Below are positions 33,006-44,510 of a DNA stretch of 64,000 nt, one piece after another. The DNA is taken from assembly GCA_015680685.1 (NCBI GenBank), contig MNCI01001334.1, positions 74,206 through 138,205 of the forward strand, read 5' to 3'. Both the position numbers and the translations under genes were made by a program. Numbering within the stretch: position 1 is the stretch's first letter; every line of letters starts with the position of its first letter. The notes below the pieces were generated by a model, which was not told where the DNA came from, did no database searches, and saw only the letters and a program-made list of their open reading frames with translations. Origin of the DNA: Gnetum montanum. Its lineage: Eukaryota > Streptophyta > Gnetopsida > Gnetales > Gnetaceae.

Positions 33006-35796
33006 ATGGCCCTGAAACATGCACAGCAGGAGGGTCCTGTTCAAGGTGGAGCGAAACAACCTAGGAGAGGTAGAAGGCAAGGTCCTGCCAGACAACATAT
33101 AGAACAAGAGGTGCACTCATTCAACATCCATCAAGAAGAACCTCTTACCAGACGATCCGAGCAGGCAGAAGGAGGAGTTGCTGCTACGCCTAAACCTGGA
33201 CAACAACTCACGTTGCCCCTGGAGTGTGTTCAGGCTATACATGAGAAGTCCACATTCACTGTGGTGATTGTGGAGCTGAACTTCAAATCTTTTGCAGAGT
33301 TCGCTCCTGAGGCTATTAGGGATCACCTTAAAGGGTCTCCCTTATGGCCTGTCCTCTCTGAAAGCAGTGCCTGGTACTTAGGTGAAACGTACCAATTTTG
33401 GCACAATAGGGAGCAAGGCACCATGGTTAACATTGGTGGTGTGACAGTTGATTTTTCTGCACAAGCTATTTTGGAAGTGCTAAACCTTCTGAATTCAGGG
33501 CCCCATGTTGCTCATTTATCTACCTGATCAGACCTGATGTGTGAAAGGATTGGTTAGAGAAGGCTTACAGCAGAGACAAAGCTTTTGGCGAGCTGACGAT
33601 GGAAGAGCGATTTTATTTCAAAATCAGAACTTATCGCCTCTTTCCCACAAAGGGCTTTAAAAGAATATCAACATATGTGGCTAGAGGATGTGCAGTGTTG
33701 ATGGGAAAGGTTAACGCTAACCTTCCTCATCTATATTTAATGGAGATCCTAAGGCGATTTGAAGAACGGAAGACAGGAAAGATGGTGTTGCCTTTCCCCT
33801 GTCTTATCAGAAAACTATGCCAACGGGCTGGTATTTGGGGGTACACAAATGACGTCCTCCACAAAGCCCAGAATGCTTTTTATGCTGAATTGTTAAAGGC
33901 GCCACCTCCAAGGAAGAGCACTGGCAAAGAGCTGAGACCCGAAGAAGAAGAAGAATAGATGATTGGACCACCTGCAACTCAACTTGCAGGACCCAGCCAA
34001 CCTCCAGCCATGGATCCCAGCCAACAACAAGAAGAAGCAGGGCCTAGCATAGGTTAGGATTAGCTACCATCGCTGCAAGATTATAGATCGTCGATGAGCT
34101 ATCTCAGGGCCATTGCTGAGACGGTTAGTTGGGGAAGTCGTGATGACATAAGTCTCTTCCACATCGTCGATGATGTTGATTAGCCTACAATTTCATTAGA
34201 TCGTATAAGGGGTGAAATATCAATTCAAACAAGAGGAGGGGAAAGAAGATGGTCACAACAGATCTCTGGAAATGCGGTATCATTTCAAGTGCAGTTAGAG
34301 ACTAGTGAAGGTGCCACTGTGGTGGTCATGCAACACCAGAATGCCACAGGAGCTGCTGAAGTGGTCACGGACCACATCAAGGAATCATTCAATGTACCTG
34401 TTGTGCCACTAGTAGATCTTTCAAGAGCAAGAGATGCTCAAACGCTTTCCGGAACCTCAATGACTCCTGCAGAACATGAGGATGCACTTGACAGATTGCT
34501 TCAAATAGGACACGTTTTGACGTCTCTGTTTGACATCCCTCAAAATGTTATAGCAATTCAATCAGACCTCATTTCTAACAAGGGGAAGCTGGTCATATCC
34601 AAAGTTAGGGCCGAGCATGCTGAAGCAGAAGTGCAAAAACTACAAGAGCAACTCGTAGCCTTACAGGCAGCATAGCGAGATCCTCTACAGTTTGTTCCCC
34701 AAACCAGCTGGATAACTTTAGAATAGAGCAATTAACCAAATTGACCGTAGAGACTAAGAAGGTGGTAGTAGAAAAGGAGAAGGCTGTTTGGGATGCCTCT
34801 ACAGCAGAAGCACAAACCCATGCGCACCTTAAGGCACTCAGAGCCTTAAAAGAAGAAAACAAACAGTTGGTTGTAGATAACCTTCAGTTGACCTCTGTGG
34901 AGAAACAAAAGAATGTTCTCGGTGAACACTTTCATCAATTGTGAGAATAGTTCATTCGGGTCAACTGACATGTAAGCCGTTTAGCCATAGAAAATCGAAC
35001 CCTCTTAATGGAGGAGGTATGCGCTATTCGCACAAAATCAACAATTGAGATAAGCACGTGGAAGAATGAGGCTAAACGACACGAGAAGCTAAAGGAGCAT
35101 TTTCGTGATCAGGTGGGGATGTACAAACAAATCTTGGAGAAGGAGATCCATATGTCCAAGGCTCAAATTAACAATATTAGTGCTCAACACACTGATTGGA
35201 GGTCCATATTGGACACTTACACCTTCGCCTACCAAGCAGAAGTTAAAAATTGGGACCTGTAGATCCAAGACTTGATAGAGTACATGGAGTTGGCAAACCT
35301 CAGATATGCCAACCTTGCCATGTTAATAGCAGGGCGCCTGAGAATAGAGCTCGAGCAGCAGGTAGCTTCCACCCATCTCAAATATAAGGCATAATTTACA
35401 GAATGTAAGAAGCTGGTTGAAAAATTGGATGTTGCAAATTCTGAGCTCGAGATGGTCAAAGCAAGCTACCAAGGACAGAAAGATGTAGCAACCAACTTGG
35501 CTCAATGGCTAACATATCTTCATGAATACAAAGACAAAGCTAGAGCCTACGAAGAGGAACGATGGGTGTTCGTGGCATGGGACATCAAAGCTAATCAGAT
35601 GTTCCCGCAACTACCTTGTCCATGGTAGGTGCCAACTCCATCAAACATAGCTACACTCGCATGGATGGCACAAGACCCTCGGACTGAAGAGGAGAAGCTC
35701 TAGGCTATCCTTCAACGTCATCAAAATTCATGTCCTGGAGCACGTGACAAAGGGAAAGCACCCATGGAGGAGCCACCGTCACCTGGAACTACATGA
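33006..35796 (+). pseudogene. ORF2 of element E: best-preserved copy
   Basis: The fullest ORF2 here. The N-terminal leader is Gln/Gly/Arg-rich (MALKHAQQEG). The first domain half (33240-33520) has LKGSPLWPVL, WYLGETYQFWH and VNIGGVTVDFSAQAIL. The second half (33599-33900) has YFKIRTYRLFP, GCAVLMGKVNANLPHLY and LPFPCLIRKLCQRAG. This pattern resembles the plant Transposase_32-like domain. A linker and a coiled coil (34480-35600) follow, with a Pro-rich tail and stop. No signal peptide or membrane segment is visible, so it is not an envelope protein in form. About six stops or frameshifts break it. Function unknown. Confidence 0.75.
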
Positions 35797-35956
35797 TTTC
35801 TCCATTTTTGTAGTAGTGTATTATTTTTCTATGTTATGTCCTTCCCACACTGCGGACTTATTTTATTTCACTTTTTCCAGTAAATAATCCCATACCTATC
35901 TACTGTGTAATCACTGGAACTTGTTCTCTTTGTAACTCGAGGACGAGTTTTCATTC

Positions 35957-35969
35957 AGTCATGGGGGTA
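35957..35969 (+). other. Polypurine tract of element E
   Basis: CAGTCATGGGGGTA ends one base before the 3' LTR start TGATGGG, same as in A and B. Confidence 0.7.
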
Positions 35970-36958
35970 TGATGGGATGCGATATCACCTGGGCCGCGAT
36001 ATCATGTCCATTGTGATATCACGTCTTTCCTGCAATATTGCGTACGTGATATCGTAGTCCGCCGTAATGTCTATAAATAAGAAGCAGCTCTCCCTTATTT
36101 AGGGATCCCAGTTATATTGTAGTGAAACTCTGGCAGTTTGATCCCTCTAGAGTTAGTTTATTTTTCTAGTGTTTGCCCGCAGTGTGGTGAATGTAGTTGT
36201 ACGGTGTCTTTATTCGAGTGTGACATACTTGGACACGCACATGATCGACAATAAAGATCGAGATTACTTCATCATTGCAGCATTCACTTTCTTATTTATT
36301 TGTTTATTTATTTCTTTAATGTAATTTATTATCTACAGTAGCGTGGTGTGAGTATGACTTGATTATGAGAATTTACAAATGTGTATGGTTAGTCAAGGAA
36401 TCAGTTGCTCATCGCGATTAGTCTCTCTCACCCTTAAACTCCTAGAAGCGGAATGAGTATGACTTGATTACAAACATTTAAGTGTGACTACTTGGTAGCC
36501 TAGTGGCGTAGCCAGGATCTACGCTTGGTAACTCAAGTGACATATTTGGGATCTACGCTTGGTAATCCCAGTGGTGTACCTAGGACCTGCGCTTGGTAGT
36601 CCCAGTGGTAGTCATGCACGAAGTCCAAGATGTGTACGGTTGATCAAGGAATCGGTTGCTCATCGCACTTAGGCTAGAATAGATTCTCTTACCCTTTCCC
36701 TCCTAGTTTAGTTTAGTTAATCTTATATTCCACTTCCATCAGGAGTAGCATTAGAATTAGAACACATCATACACCTCACTCTAGACTAAACCATATGTGA
36801 CAAATGATAATACTAGTCTAGGTGGGAAGAAAGCGAACTATGACCTAAGGATAACTATCTAGGTGCCACAACTAGTCTATCTACGGAGTTCAACTGGATC
36901 GCGCGTGAGAACGCTCGTATTCATATGGTTGGGTGTAGGGATACCTTGTCGCTCATCA
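35970..36958 (+). repeat. 3' LTR of element E (989 bp)
   Basis: TGATGGGATG to CGCTCATCA. The U3 has four or more GATATC-centred units at 35979-36056, a TATA box (TATAAATAA, 36072) and the AATAAAGATCGAGATT segment shared with B. It is intact and in normal orientation, unlike the 5' copy. Confidence 0.88.
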
Positions 36959-37160
36959 ATCATCTTTGAATTTCGAGGAAATAAAGATGGATGATATTAA
37001 CATTGAATTTTCCCATCAATATGATGCTTCCTTTGGTTGTATAAGTTGATACCTTGTTACGCCTCTTCATTGGAAACAAATGATAGGTTCCAATCTTAAA
37101 ATATATTTTTTCCTTTTCGATCATCTCACTATACTTTTTATCCTCCTAGGCAAAGGCTCA
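36959..37160 (-). pseudogene. ORF2 of element C, upstream part
   Basis: The minus strand reads EKEKIYFKIGTYHLFP, then GSIILMGKFNVNIIHLYF, matching the ERFYFKIRTYRLFP and AVLMGKVNANLPHLYL blocks of E. It stops exactly at the E insertion and is continued at 25400. A TGA replaces a conserved Arg codon at the junction. The right end at about 37160 abuts fragment F head to head. Confidence 0.75.
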
Positions 37161-39525
37161 ATGTGAAAATAATTTAATTTCAATTAAGTCACACACAAAT
37201 TCATAACTATCTCTCTCACAAGACTATGATAATGCAACAACAAGTAAGGCAATTCATTGGAGAACCAACGAATTATATGATGATGAAGACGAAGTTTGGA
37301 GTACTCAATCTAATGCAAGGGTCTCCTATATACATAAACAAAAATAACATCGTCCCAACTTATAAATTCATAACTTACCTAGTAACGATGAATCCTTGCT
37401 AGCCACTAAGAGCCTAATGCATATACAAGAGGCTGTTCGAATATCCCGCAGGCATCGTAAGGAAAGCCAGCTACCTAGGCTTGATTTAAACAACTTTTCC
37501 AAATTTTTAGGAGGCTATGATTTAGATTCGCAACGTCATTTACAAGCCTTCCATGATGCCTATGTATGGAAAAATATTGATAATGGATGGAAAAAAGTTA
37601 AGCTCCTTCCTACGACACTCGTTGGCTAAGCAAAAGTATGGTACAGATCCTTAAGACCAAAATTAATTTGACGTTGGCCGACAATGGTAGAACTCTTCAA
37701 TGAAAGATATCAAACCTATGTAAAAGTGTTAGCCTTGAGGAGACAAATCCAAAAGGGGAAACAAGCGCAACATGAACCCTTGGACATGGCCTTAGAAACA
37801 TATTACTCTTTGTTAAACAAATGCCTAGGCCATGGGTTTTCCGAGGAAAGGCTAATGTACCACATCATGGATGGGCTCCGTAATGAGAAAAGGGAGACCC
37901 TAGGGATGCTTTAGGTCAACTATATGAGCTACAAACCCACCAATTCTAAGATCTTATTAAGAGGGTAGCAAAAGAAGAAGGAGAAATGGCTAAATGGGAG
38001 AATGTTGAAAGCTCTCAATGAGATCAAAATCTCAAATTAGCAAAGGTCCATGATCATGAAGAGGAGAAATCAACTCACCTCAAGGAGGTGGAATCATCTT
38101 TGCCAATACTACAATCACTAGATGAAATTAAGGCAAAGATCAATAAGATTACGAAATGGATACATGAAAAATATGAAGAATATGCCAACACTATGAGAGG
38201 TAGAACCATGACGAACCAAGAAGTAGGAAAAAACACCCTTAGACAATCGAAAAGAAGGGTTGAAGAGAATAAGAACTCAACTGCTAATCACATGTATTAA
38301 TGTAAATTTTGCTTGTACAATCCCCCCAAAGGTAAATGCCCAATCCTATCACATTTACATGAGCATTGGAAAAGAATGTTACATCCAGAGTTCATACAAA
38401 AATAGTGTGTTCAATCACAGTGGCAAAAATCCCAATTATGGGGGAGACCACCCCTAAACTGGTTACACCCTTCATATCATCTGAACCCAAGTGCTTATCA
38501 AGTTTAGCATCCTATTTCCCCAACTAGGTCAAGATCCTCTATCTCACCACATTGTTATCATTCTCCTAAATACTATCAACCCATATCCTATCCAACACAA
38601 TCACCACCTCATGTGCCTTACACTTCTCCTCCCCCTTACTATTCTTATCCTTCACCTCCTTCTACATCACCACCAATTATACCTGAAGGATTTTCACCAC
38701 AACATCAACCCACAAATGTTACTTATGCTGCTACTATCAACAGTAGTGGGAACCCTCCACAACATCAAAAGCGTCCCTTCTTTAGATGTGATCGTAGAAA
38801 GGGGTAGCACAGTTCTAAGACCAATGCATCCTCCCACTCAGCACAAGTTCAGCACTGCGGTGTGTCTTTCTCCTTGAACCCAATGCCTCATGTTACCTTA
38901 TTAGGGCCACCAATCAATACCCCAACAACCATGTAGCCTAATGAATATAGCCATGTAGGAAGACATATTGATAATTGCATACCATGATAATTGCATAATT
39001 GCATATGATCAAGGGTGCCATAGTGGGTCAACTCCGTATCAATTAAACTCATCTTCTAACTTGCCTTACTATGTCAACTTTAATACAGTGTGTGCACCCC
39101 AATTTGGATACATTCCAACCACAACATCAAAAGACACCTAGTGGTTTGGATATGACCAGGTCCTAATATTTCCAAAATGCATGGATCCAACCCTTCCATT
39201 TATTAATTCTCGCTATGATCAAAAGTTTAGTTATGGGCAATATCCCCCATTCTAACAAATAGAATTAATAAATGTTTTTCCTTTTCTTTAATTTTACAAT
39301 TTTTTCTTTTTCAGTTTTCCATCTTTCAATTTGTTGTTTTATCTTTTTATTTATTGTTATATCTTTTTATCTTTTTATGAGTAATCTCATCTATGAATAA
39401 AGCACTCATGTGACTTGTTAGTCGAGGTGTTGTTCTATGCTATCAAGTCTCAGGTGACTAATTATTTGCACAATGAGCTCACCACATCCACCCAACCATT
39501 TTATTAATAAGAGGTTCTACTCTGG
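37161..39525 (+). mobile_element. Element F, internal gag fragment of the B/E family
   Basis: Starts in the untranslated leader between PBS and gag, covers the whole gag and some post-gag spacer, and is cut by the LTR of G. Neither LTR is present. It is useful because it contains the capsid core that is lost to gaps in E and damaged in B. Confidence 0.7.
37207..39255 (+). pseudogene. Gag of fragment F (degraded)
   Basis: The start codon has mutated, and homology begins at about 37207. The core shows FSKFLGGYDLDSQRHLQAFH, then LRRQIQKGKQAQHEPLDMAL and EERLMYHIMDGLRNE, a Retrotrans_gag capsid. The knuckle reads CKFCLYNPPKGKC, with the His replaced by Pro. The tail is Pro/Ser/Thr-rich and ends YPPF and a stop. 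Several stops and shifts break it. Confidence 0.75.
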
Positions 39526-40479
39526 TGATGAGCGGTGATGAAATGTTAAAAGTCAATGCATCGACTGGGCCATGTATACGTGGCCGTGTCGATGCAAGCC
39601 CATCGACGTAGCCACCCTATGTTGACGTGGCCCCGTTTATGCAGCCACCCTTCCCGGCCTATAAATATGATGGCCTTCCACCTCATTTAGGCATTTTTTT
39701 TGAGTATTTGTAGTGAAGCTCTTTCAATTTGCTCCCGCAAGAGATAGAATATTTTCCAAGTTCTGCACCAGGTGTAAGAAAAGTGATCAGATATTTATTT
39801 GAGCGCTGATGTATCTAAGCCCATTGGCATGACAGCAATAAAGACGAACTGTTCAAGCATACCTTGCAGCATTTGGACTTAGTTATTTCATGCAGTCATA
39901 GTTTAATGTGTTTATGCTTTATCAATTACTTGTTGCTTTAATAGTTTAATGTGTTTATGCTTTATTAGTTACTTGTTGATTATTTATGTTTTTATTATTG
40001 TAATTTCAGTTGTTATTATTCATTCGTAGTTTGTTAAAGACATAAGTACGACCATCTTGAATGTAATCCAAACACTTGGTAAACCCAGTGATGCTTAACG
40101 TCTGGTAACCTAGTAGTGTTAGGAATTGCTCAGAACGTGCTCGGAAGATGGGACCAGATACTTATGCTAGGAGTAGTTAGAATACAAACTAGGATAATTA
40201 GAGATTAGATAATAGTTTATTCCTTACTTTCCATACCTCAATTAGTCACCAAAAAGATAATTAAAAATATATAAAAATGATTAGCCTTAGTCTCACTTAA
40301 CCATCGTAAATAGGACTTCACAAGTGAGATTAAGATGAAAACGACCATTCTAACACAAGGTTTCACTGGTTAGAAGTTTGGTGTGTGTTAAGAACTTACA
40401 GTCTGTAGATTTTGACTGAGTCGCACGTGAATGCTCGTGATTCGTATGGTTGGGCATAGGGATACCTAGCCGCTCATCA
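39526..40479 (+). repeat. 5' LTR of element G (954 bp)
   Basis: First ten bases TGATGAGCGG and last ten CCGCTCATCA are perfect inverted repeats. The U3 repeats CATCGACGTAGCC/GTTGACGTGGCC-type units before a TATA box (TATAAATATG, 39660). A second TGATGA lies 10 bases inside the start. Confidence 0.8.
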
Positions 40480-40500
40480 TTGGCACCATTGTCGGGGACT
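40480..40500 (+). other. Primer-binding site of element G (tRNA-Asp)
   Basis: TTGGCACCATTGTCGGGGAC, complementary to tRNA-Asp with two transition-type differences. Confidence 0.85.
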
Positions 40501-40647
40501 GTTAGTCTTACATGCATCATCTAACTTTAGTGAAATTATCATTTAAGTCGTTGGATCGGACCTAGGATAGGAATATTTTTGCACGTTAGGTGAATTTAAG
40601 TTAATTAATTAAGGTACACTAGTTACATGGACCATCTAATGTCCAAT

Positions 40648-43600
40648 ATGTCCTCTCACAGGAGGGAGGTATTTGAACCACCGGTGCCATAAGAATGTCA
40701 GGTGGTGTACAAACATCCCGATGAATATGTCCTTGATTTCACATTCATCCTACATCAAGATGAGAATCTTCGATGGAGGGACATGAAGGGTAGCATTGTG
40801 CTATCGCCTGACTGAGCAGCTCCTATGATGCTATATCATAATCTGGGCAGACTAGGCATCCAGGACTAAGTGGTGGAGTATGTCATGGAGGACCATGACT
40901 ACCAGGACTATCATCCCACAAAAGCTCAACAGACAAGAGATCAGCAGCAGGTCGTGAGATATGAACAATAGAAGGGGAAACACTTCAATAACCCCTTATT
41001 CTCGCAAGGGCTACAAGACGATGGAGATCCAGTATTTCATGATACTCATTTGACCGAACTTCACCTGGGGCCACAAATCCTCCAATTAGTCATCCAGAAC
41101 AAACCTCCAAGTGACCATGATCCTTAAGGGGATGGTGGGTTACAAAGCAAAGCTAGAGGAGATGACTGCAGCCATCACCAGGGTACATGGGGAGATCGAC
41201 ACCGAAGCGGTGATGATGCCTCTCCTTCTTCTCCGTCCTCCCCCTCTCCTTCACCTTCATTTAGCTCAGGCTCTGAGTGTCATAAGGGAAGGCTAGAGAG
41301 AAAGGATGGTGGTAGGCAGGTTTGAGTGGGGAAACGTGAGGAAGCACGCGACCAATCACATGGCCCTCGTTAGCATGAAAGAAGGGGTAGCAGAAATTGT
41401 CATAGACGTCATAGTCCACAACAGGACTATGATTCAGATGAGCCGTTGTTAGCTACTCGGAGCATGCTCGAAATTGCAAAGGTAGTTCACATTCCAAGTA
41501 GGCACATGAAGGACAGTCAAATCAAGCGTGTTAACATGAACAACATTCCCAGATTTGAAGGGGAATACAACTATGATCTGTAGACCCACTTGCAGGCATT
41601 CCATGATGCCTGCACCCTGCAAAATATTGATAATGATTGGCAATGGTTGAAGATGTTCCCTCACACACTCATCAAAGAAGCTAAAAGTTGGTACTAGTCC
41701 TTAGAGCCGGAATTCATTAGAAGATAGAGTATGATGCTTGAAATCTTTAATGACGAATATCAAACATACTCTAGAGTGGTGAATCTGAGATGGCAGATCC
41801 AAGGTTGGAAACAAGGGAATCATGAACCTTTGGATGCCGCCATGAGTAGGTATTACTCACTATTGCATCGGTGCCCTAGTCATGGTTACTCTCAACGGGC
41901 ACAGCTTCGCCACATTATTGATGGGCTCCATTTTGAAACATGAAAGACCCTTGGTATGTATGCCAAGGGACGACTATCGGAGCTAAGGGTCCATTAGTTG
42001 TAGCGCCTTATTAATTAGGTGGCCAAAGAGGAAGGAGAAGTTAGAAAAAAGAAGAGTGCCGAAGAATTCAACCGAGACCCTTCCCATAGAAAAAGGAAGG
42101 TTCAATTTTGTGATGAGGACAATGAGTCACCATTGGAAGCAGCGGTGAATCAAAAGATTTTTCCATTACAAAAATTTGCATTTAAAATATTAGCAAAGGT
42201 GGATAAGATGTGGGACTCTTAGGATGAGAAATTCCAAAGTGTACAAAAGATTTTAGAAGAGTCCAAAGAGTAGGGTAGTGACCGTGATTAGCGCAAGAAG
42301 AAGGAAGCTGAATGTACCCAACATAAGGGTAAGGGAAAAGTTGCTGTAGCAGAATAGGTTGCAGACTTTGACACCAAGGAGGACGATGGATGTGGCATAT
42401 GCCAATATGAACATCCTAAGGGATGTTGTCCTGTGGTGTCTCACCTTCAAGAGTCTAGGATCTATTCCTTGAACCCTCGTTTGGTGCAGAGGCAGACACC
42501 CCTAAGGTTGCCTTATCCACAAGGCAACCCCAGGCGATTCCACCACCAGCAGTAAGGATACTACCCAAGTGGAACGCCTCCAAAACCGTAGGAATATTTC
42601 CAATAGTGGCAGCAACCACAAGCATGGGGGATGCCACCTCCAAGGTAGCAGTACCCTTACAAGCAGCCAAATCCTTATGGGTACTATGTTCAGCAATAGG
42701 TCTCTCCAAGAGAGTCTTCCAGTCATGTGGCCTTTCCTAGTTACTACCACCTGCTTGAATACTTTAGACATCCATATCCATCACCCAGGGGGACAAATCC
42801 ACTTCACTTCTACCCTCCATCACCTTCTTCTGCCACTCCTCCACACCATCCCTCTCAATTGCCACTTGCTCCATCCATGTAGGGAGAAATACCACCACAA
42901 CCACAACAACGAAATACTACGAGGGCTGTTAACTTACAATCGGCACCTCAGCCGAGTGGACTAGAATCCAAGCCACACAAACATCCTTTCTTCCAGCCCA
43001 ATAATCTGAACACACCCTCACCTACGCCTGTGGTTAGTGCCTCTAAACCTACCAATGTCTCTACCATCATACCGCCTAAGCAGTCCTTTGCTTTGCCTCA
43101 CTCCAACATCTAGATGGTCATGCTCACACATGCCATGACCAACTAGATCAAAGCAGGTTCTCTTCCCCAAAAATTAACAGATCCAGAAAGCCCCCTCATA
43201 TATCTTTAGGTGGCTAGGAATGAGCCGTGCAAAGCTCTTCTAGACTCAGGGTCAAGGGTTAATTTAATCTCTCATGACATGTACAAGAACTGGAACCTGC
43301 CCCCATTAAAGAAGAGCAACATCCAGCTTGAGTTAGTAGATTAATCCATCACCATTCCTTTGGGTTTGGTGGAGGACATTGTGACCACCATTTGTGGGTG
43401 GTCCTACCCTACTAACTTCCTGGTCATTTGTGTTGAAAACTGTAAGGGGAACTTCCCAATCATCATGGGAAGAGCTTGGCTAAGCATAGTGGATGCACGA
43501 CAAGGACTTTGAGATCTGTCCCTGGAAATTTCAAAAGAAAACCCTTTCGGGAAGATTGAGAAGAAAAGAGTTCCATGCATCGCGTACAGTGACTCAAGGT

Positions 43601-43995
43601 GCAACTATGTGCAATAGTTATGGTCTTCTAAGTAGACATCCATTCAAGTATGTAGTCCGTGTACCAAGGAATCACCAATTCAATAGTGCCTGTACGCAGC
43701 AACCACTAACCAAGAAGGAACCCAGTGGTTGACAACTAATCCTACTAGCAGCACAATATGCATGGAACCATCTAAGGGGCTAGTGCAAGCCTACATTGAC
43801 AGCATGGATGTGATGAAGGAGATTCATCAACAGACCTCCATCGTTGATGACCTAGATGACTGGGGAAAGCTAGAGATCCCTGAGAGCTTCAAGCAAGAGC
43901 CTGTTGAGCTAAAATCCCTACTGGCTCACTTAGAGTATGCATTCTTGCAAAATGGTAAGCTGGTAATTATCAATGCTGCCCTTGCTCTTGAATAG
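40648..43995 (+). pseudogene. Gag-protease polyprotein of element G
   Basis: Starts MSSHRREV, parallel to MSSSHKLK in H. Then come a Ser/Pro-rich stretch, the capsid core (41470-42020: NMNNIPRFEGEY, EPLDAAMSRYYSLLHRCPS), the knuckle CGICQYEHPKGCC near 42393, a Pro/Gln-rich linker, and a retropepsin with intact ALLDSGSRVNLIS (about 43237) and IIMGRAWLS. It ends in the pre-RT linker (ELKSLLAHLEYAFL). Multiple stops and frameshifts. The protease active site is intact here but lost in H. Confidence 0.8.
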
Positions 43996-44169
43996 AACTA
44001 TTACTTTTCACATTCCTTTCCTTTCATTTTATGCACTAACTTTGTTCAAATAGATGCTACTTAATGTTGTTTTTTTAGTTGATTTTTGCAAGACCTTGTA
44101 GTCAGAAAACATGGCTATGCATGTAGCACCAGACCTCACCAAAGCAAGGTAAGCATCCATTCATCATGA

Positions 44170-44510
44170 CACTTAAACAAACATGGTATTTTGCTAGGAT
44201 GTTAAACTAGCATAACATCCATCTACTATGATGCTAAAACTAGCACAACCGTCCACCATGATGCTAAAATTGGCACAACATTCATCTACCATGATGCTAA
44301 AACTAGCACAATAGTTCACTATGACTATAAACTAGCATAGCTCATCCTTGGGTTATGATGTTAAACTAGCATAATAGCATATCTGCTATGACACTAAACT
44401 GGCACTTGATAGTCTGCTAGGACTATAAACTAGCACACCATGATCTACCAGAAACTTAAACTAGGTTCACGGTCTACCAAGAGCTTAAACTAGTATTTTG
44501 TTGATATTTG
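44170..44510. repeat. Minisatellite, about 35-42 bp units
   Basis: About nine degenerate units around ATGATGCTAAAACTAGCACA, separated by short CATCTACC/GTCCACC-like spacers. Confidence 0.75.

Larger units (their letters stand above)
25401..36958 (+). mobile_element. Non-autonomous LTR retrotransposon E (gag + ORF2) inserted in C
   Basis: Plus-strand element with a compound 5' LTR, PBS, gag, a conserved spacer, ORF2, polypurine tract and 3' LTR. It interrupts ORF2 of C. The flanking pentamers are ATCAC (25396-25400) and ATCAT (36959-36963), a target duplication with one mismatch. A LINE sits at 29535-32081. Apart from that LINE there is no pol between the gag stop (28517) and ORF2 (33006), so the element would depend on enzymes of an autonomous relative. 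Confidence 0.82.
39526..43995 (+). mobile_element. LTR retrotransposon G, 5' portion
   Basis: Plus-strand 5' LTR, tRNA-Asp primer site, gag and protease of the same subfamily as H. Homology ends near 43995, at the linker that normally leads into RT. No RT, ORF2 or 3' LTR follows in this orientation. Confidence 0.8.

Noticed and set aside
33006-35796. ORF2 as a viral envelope gene
   Set aside because: Position fits, but there is no signal peptide, transmembrane helix or cysteine pattern; the content is a soluble domain plus coiled coil.
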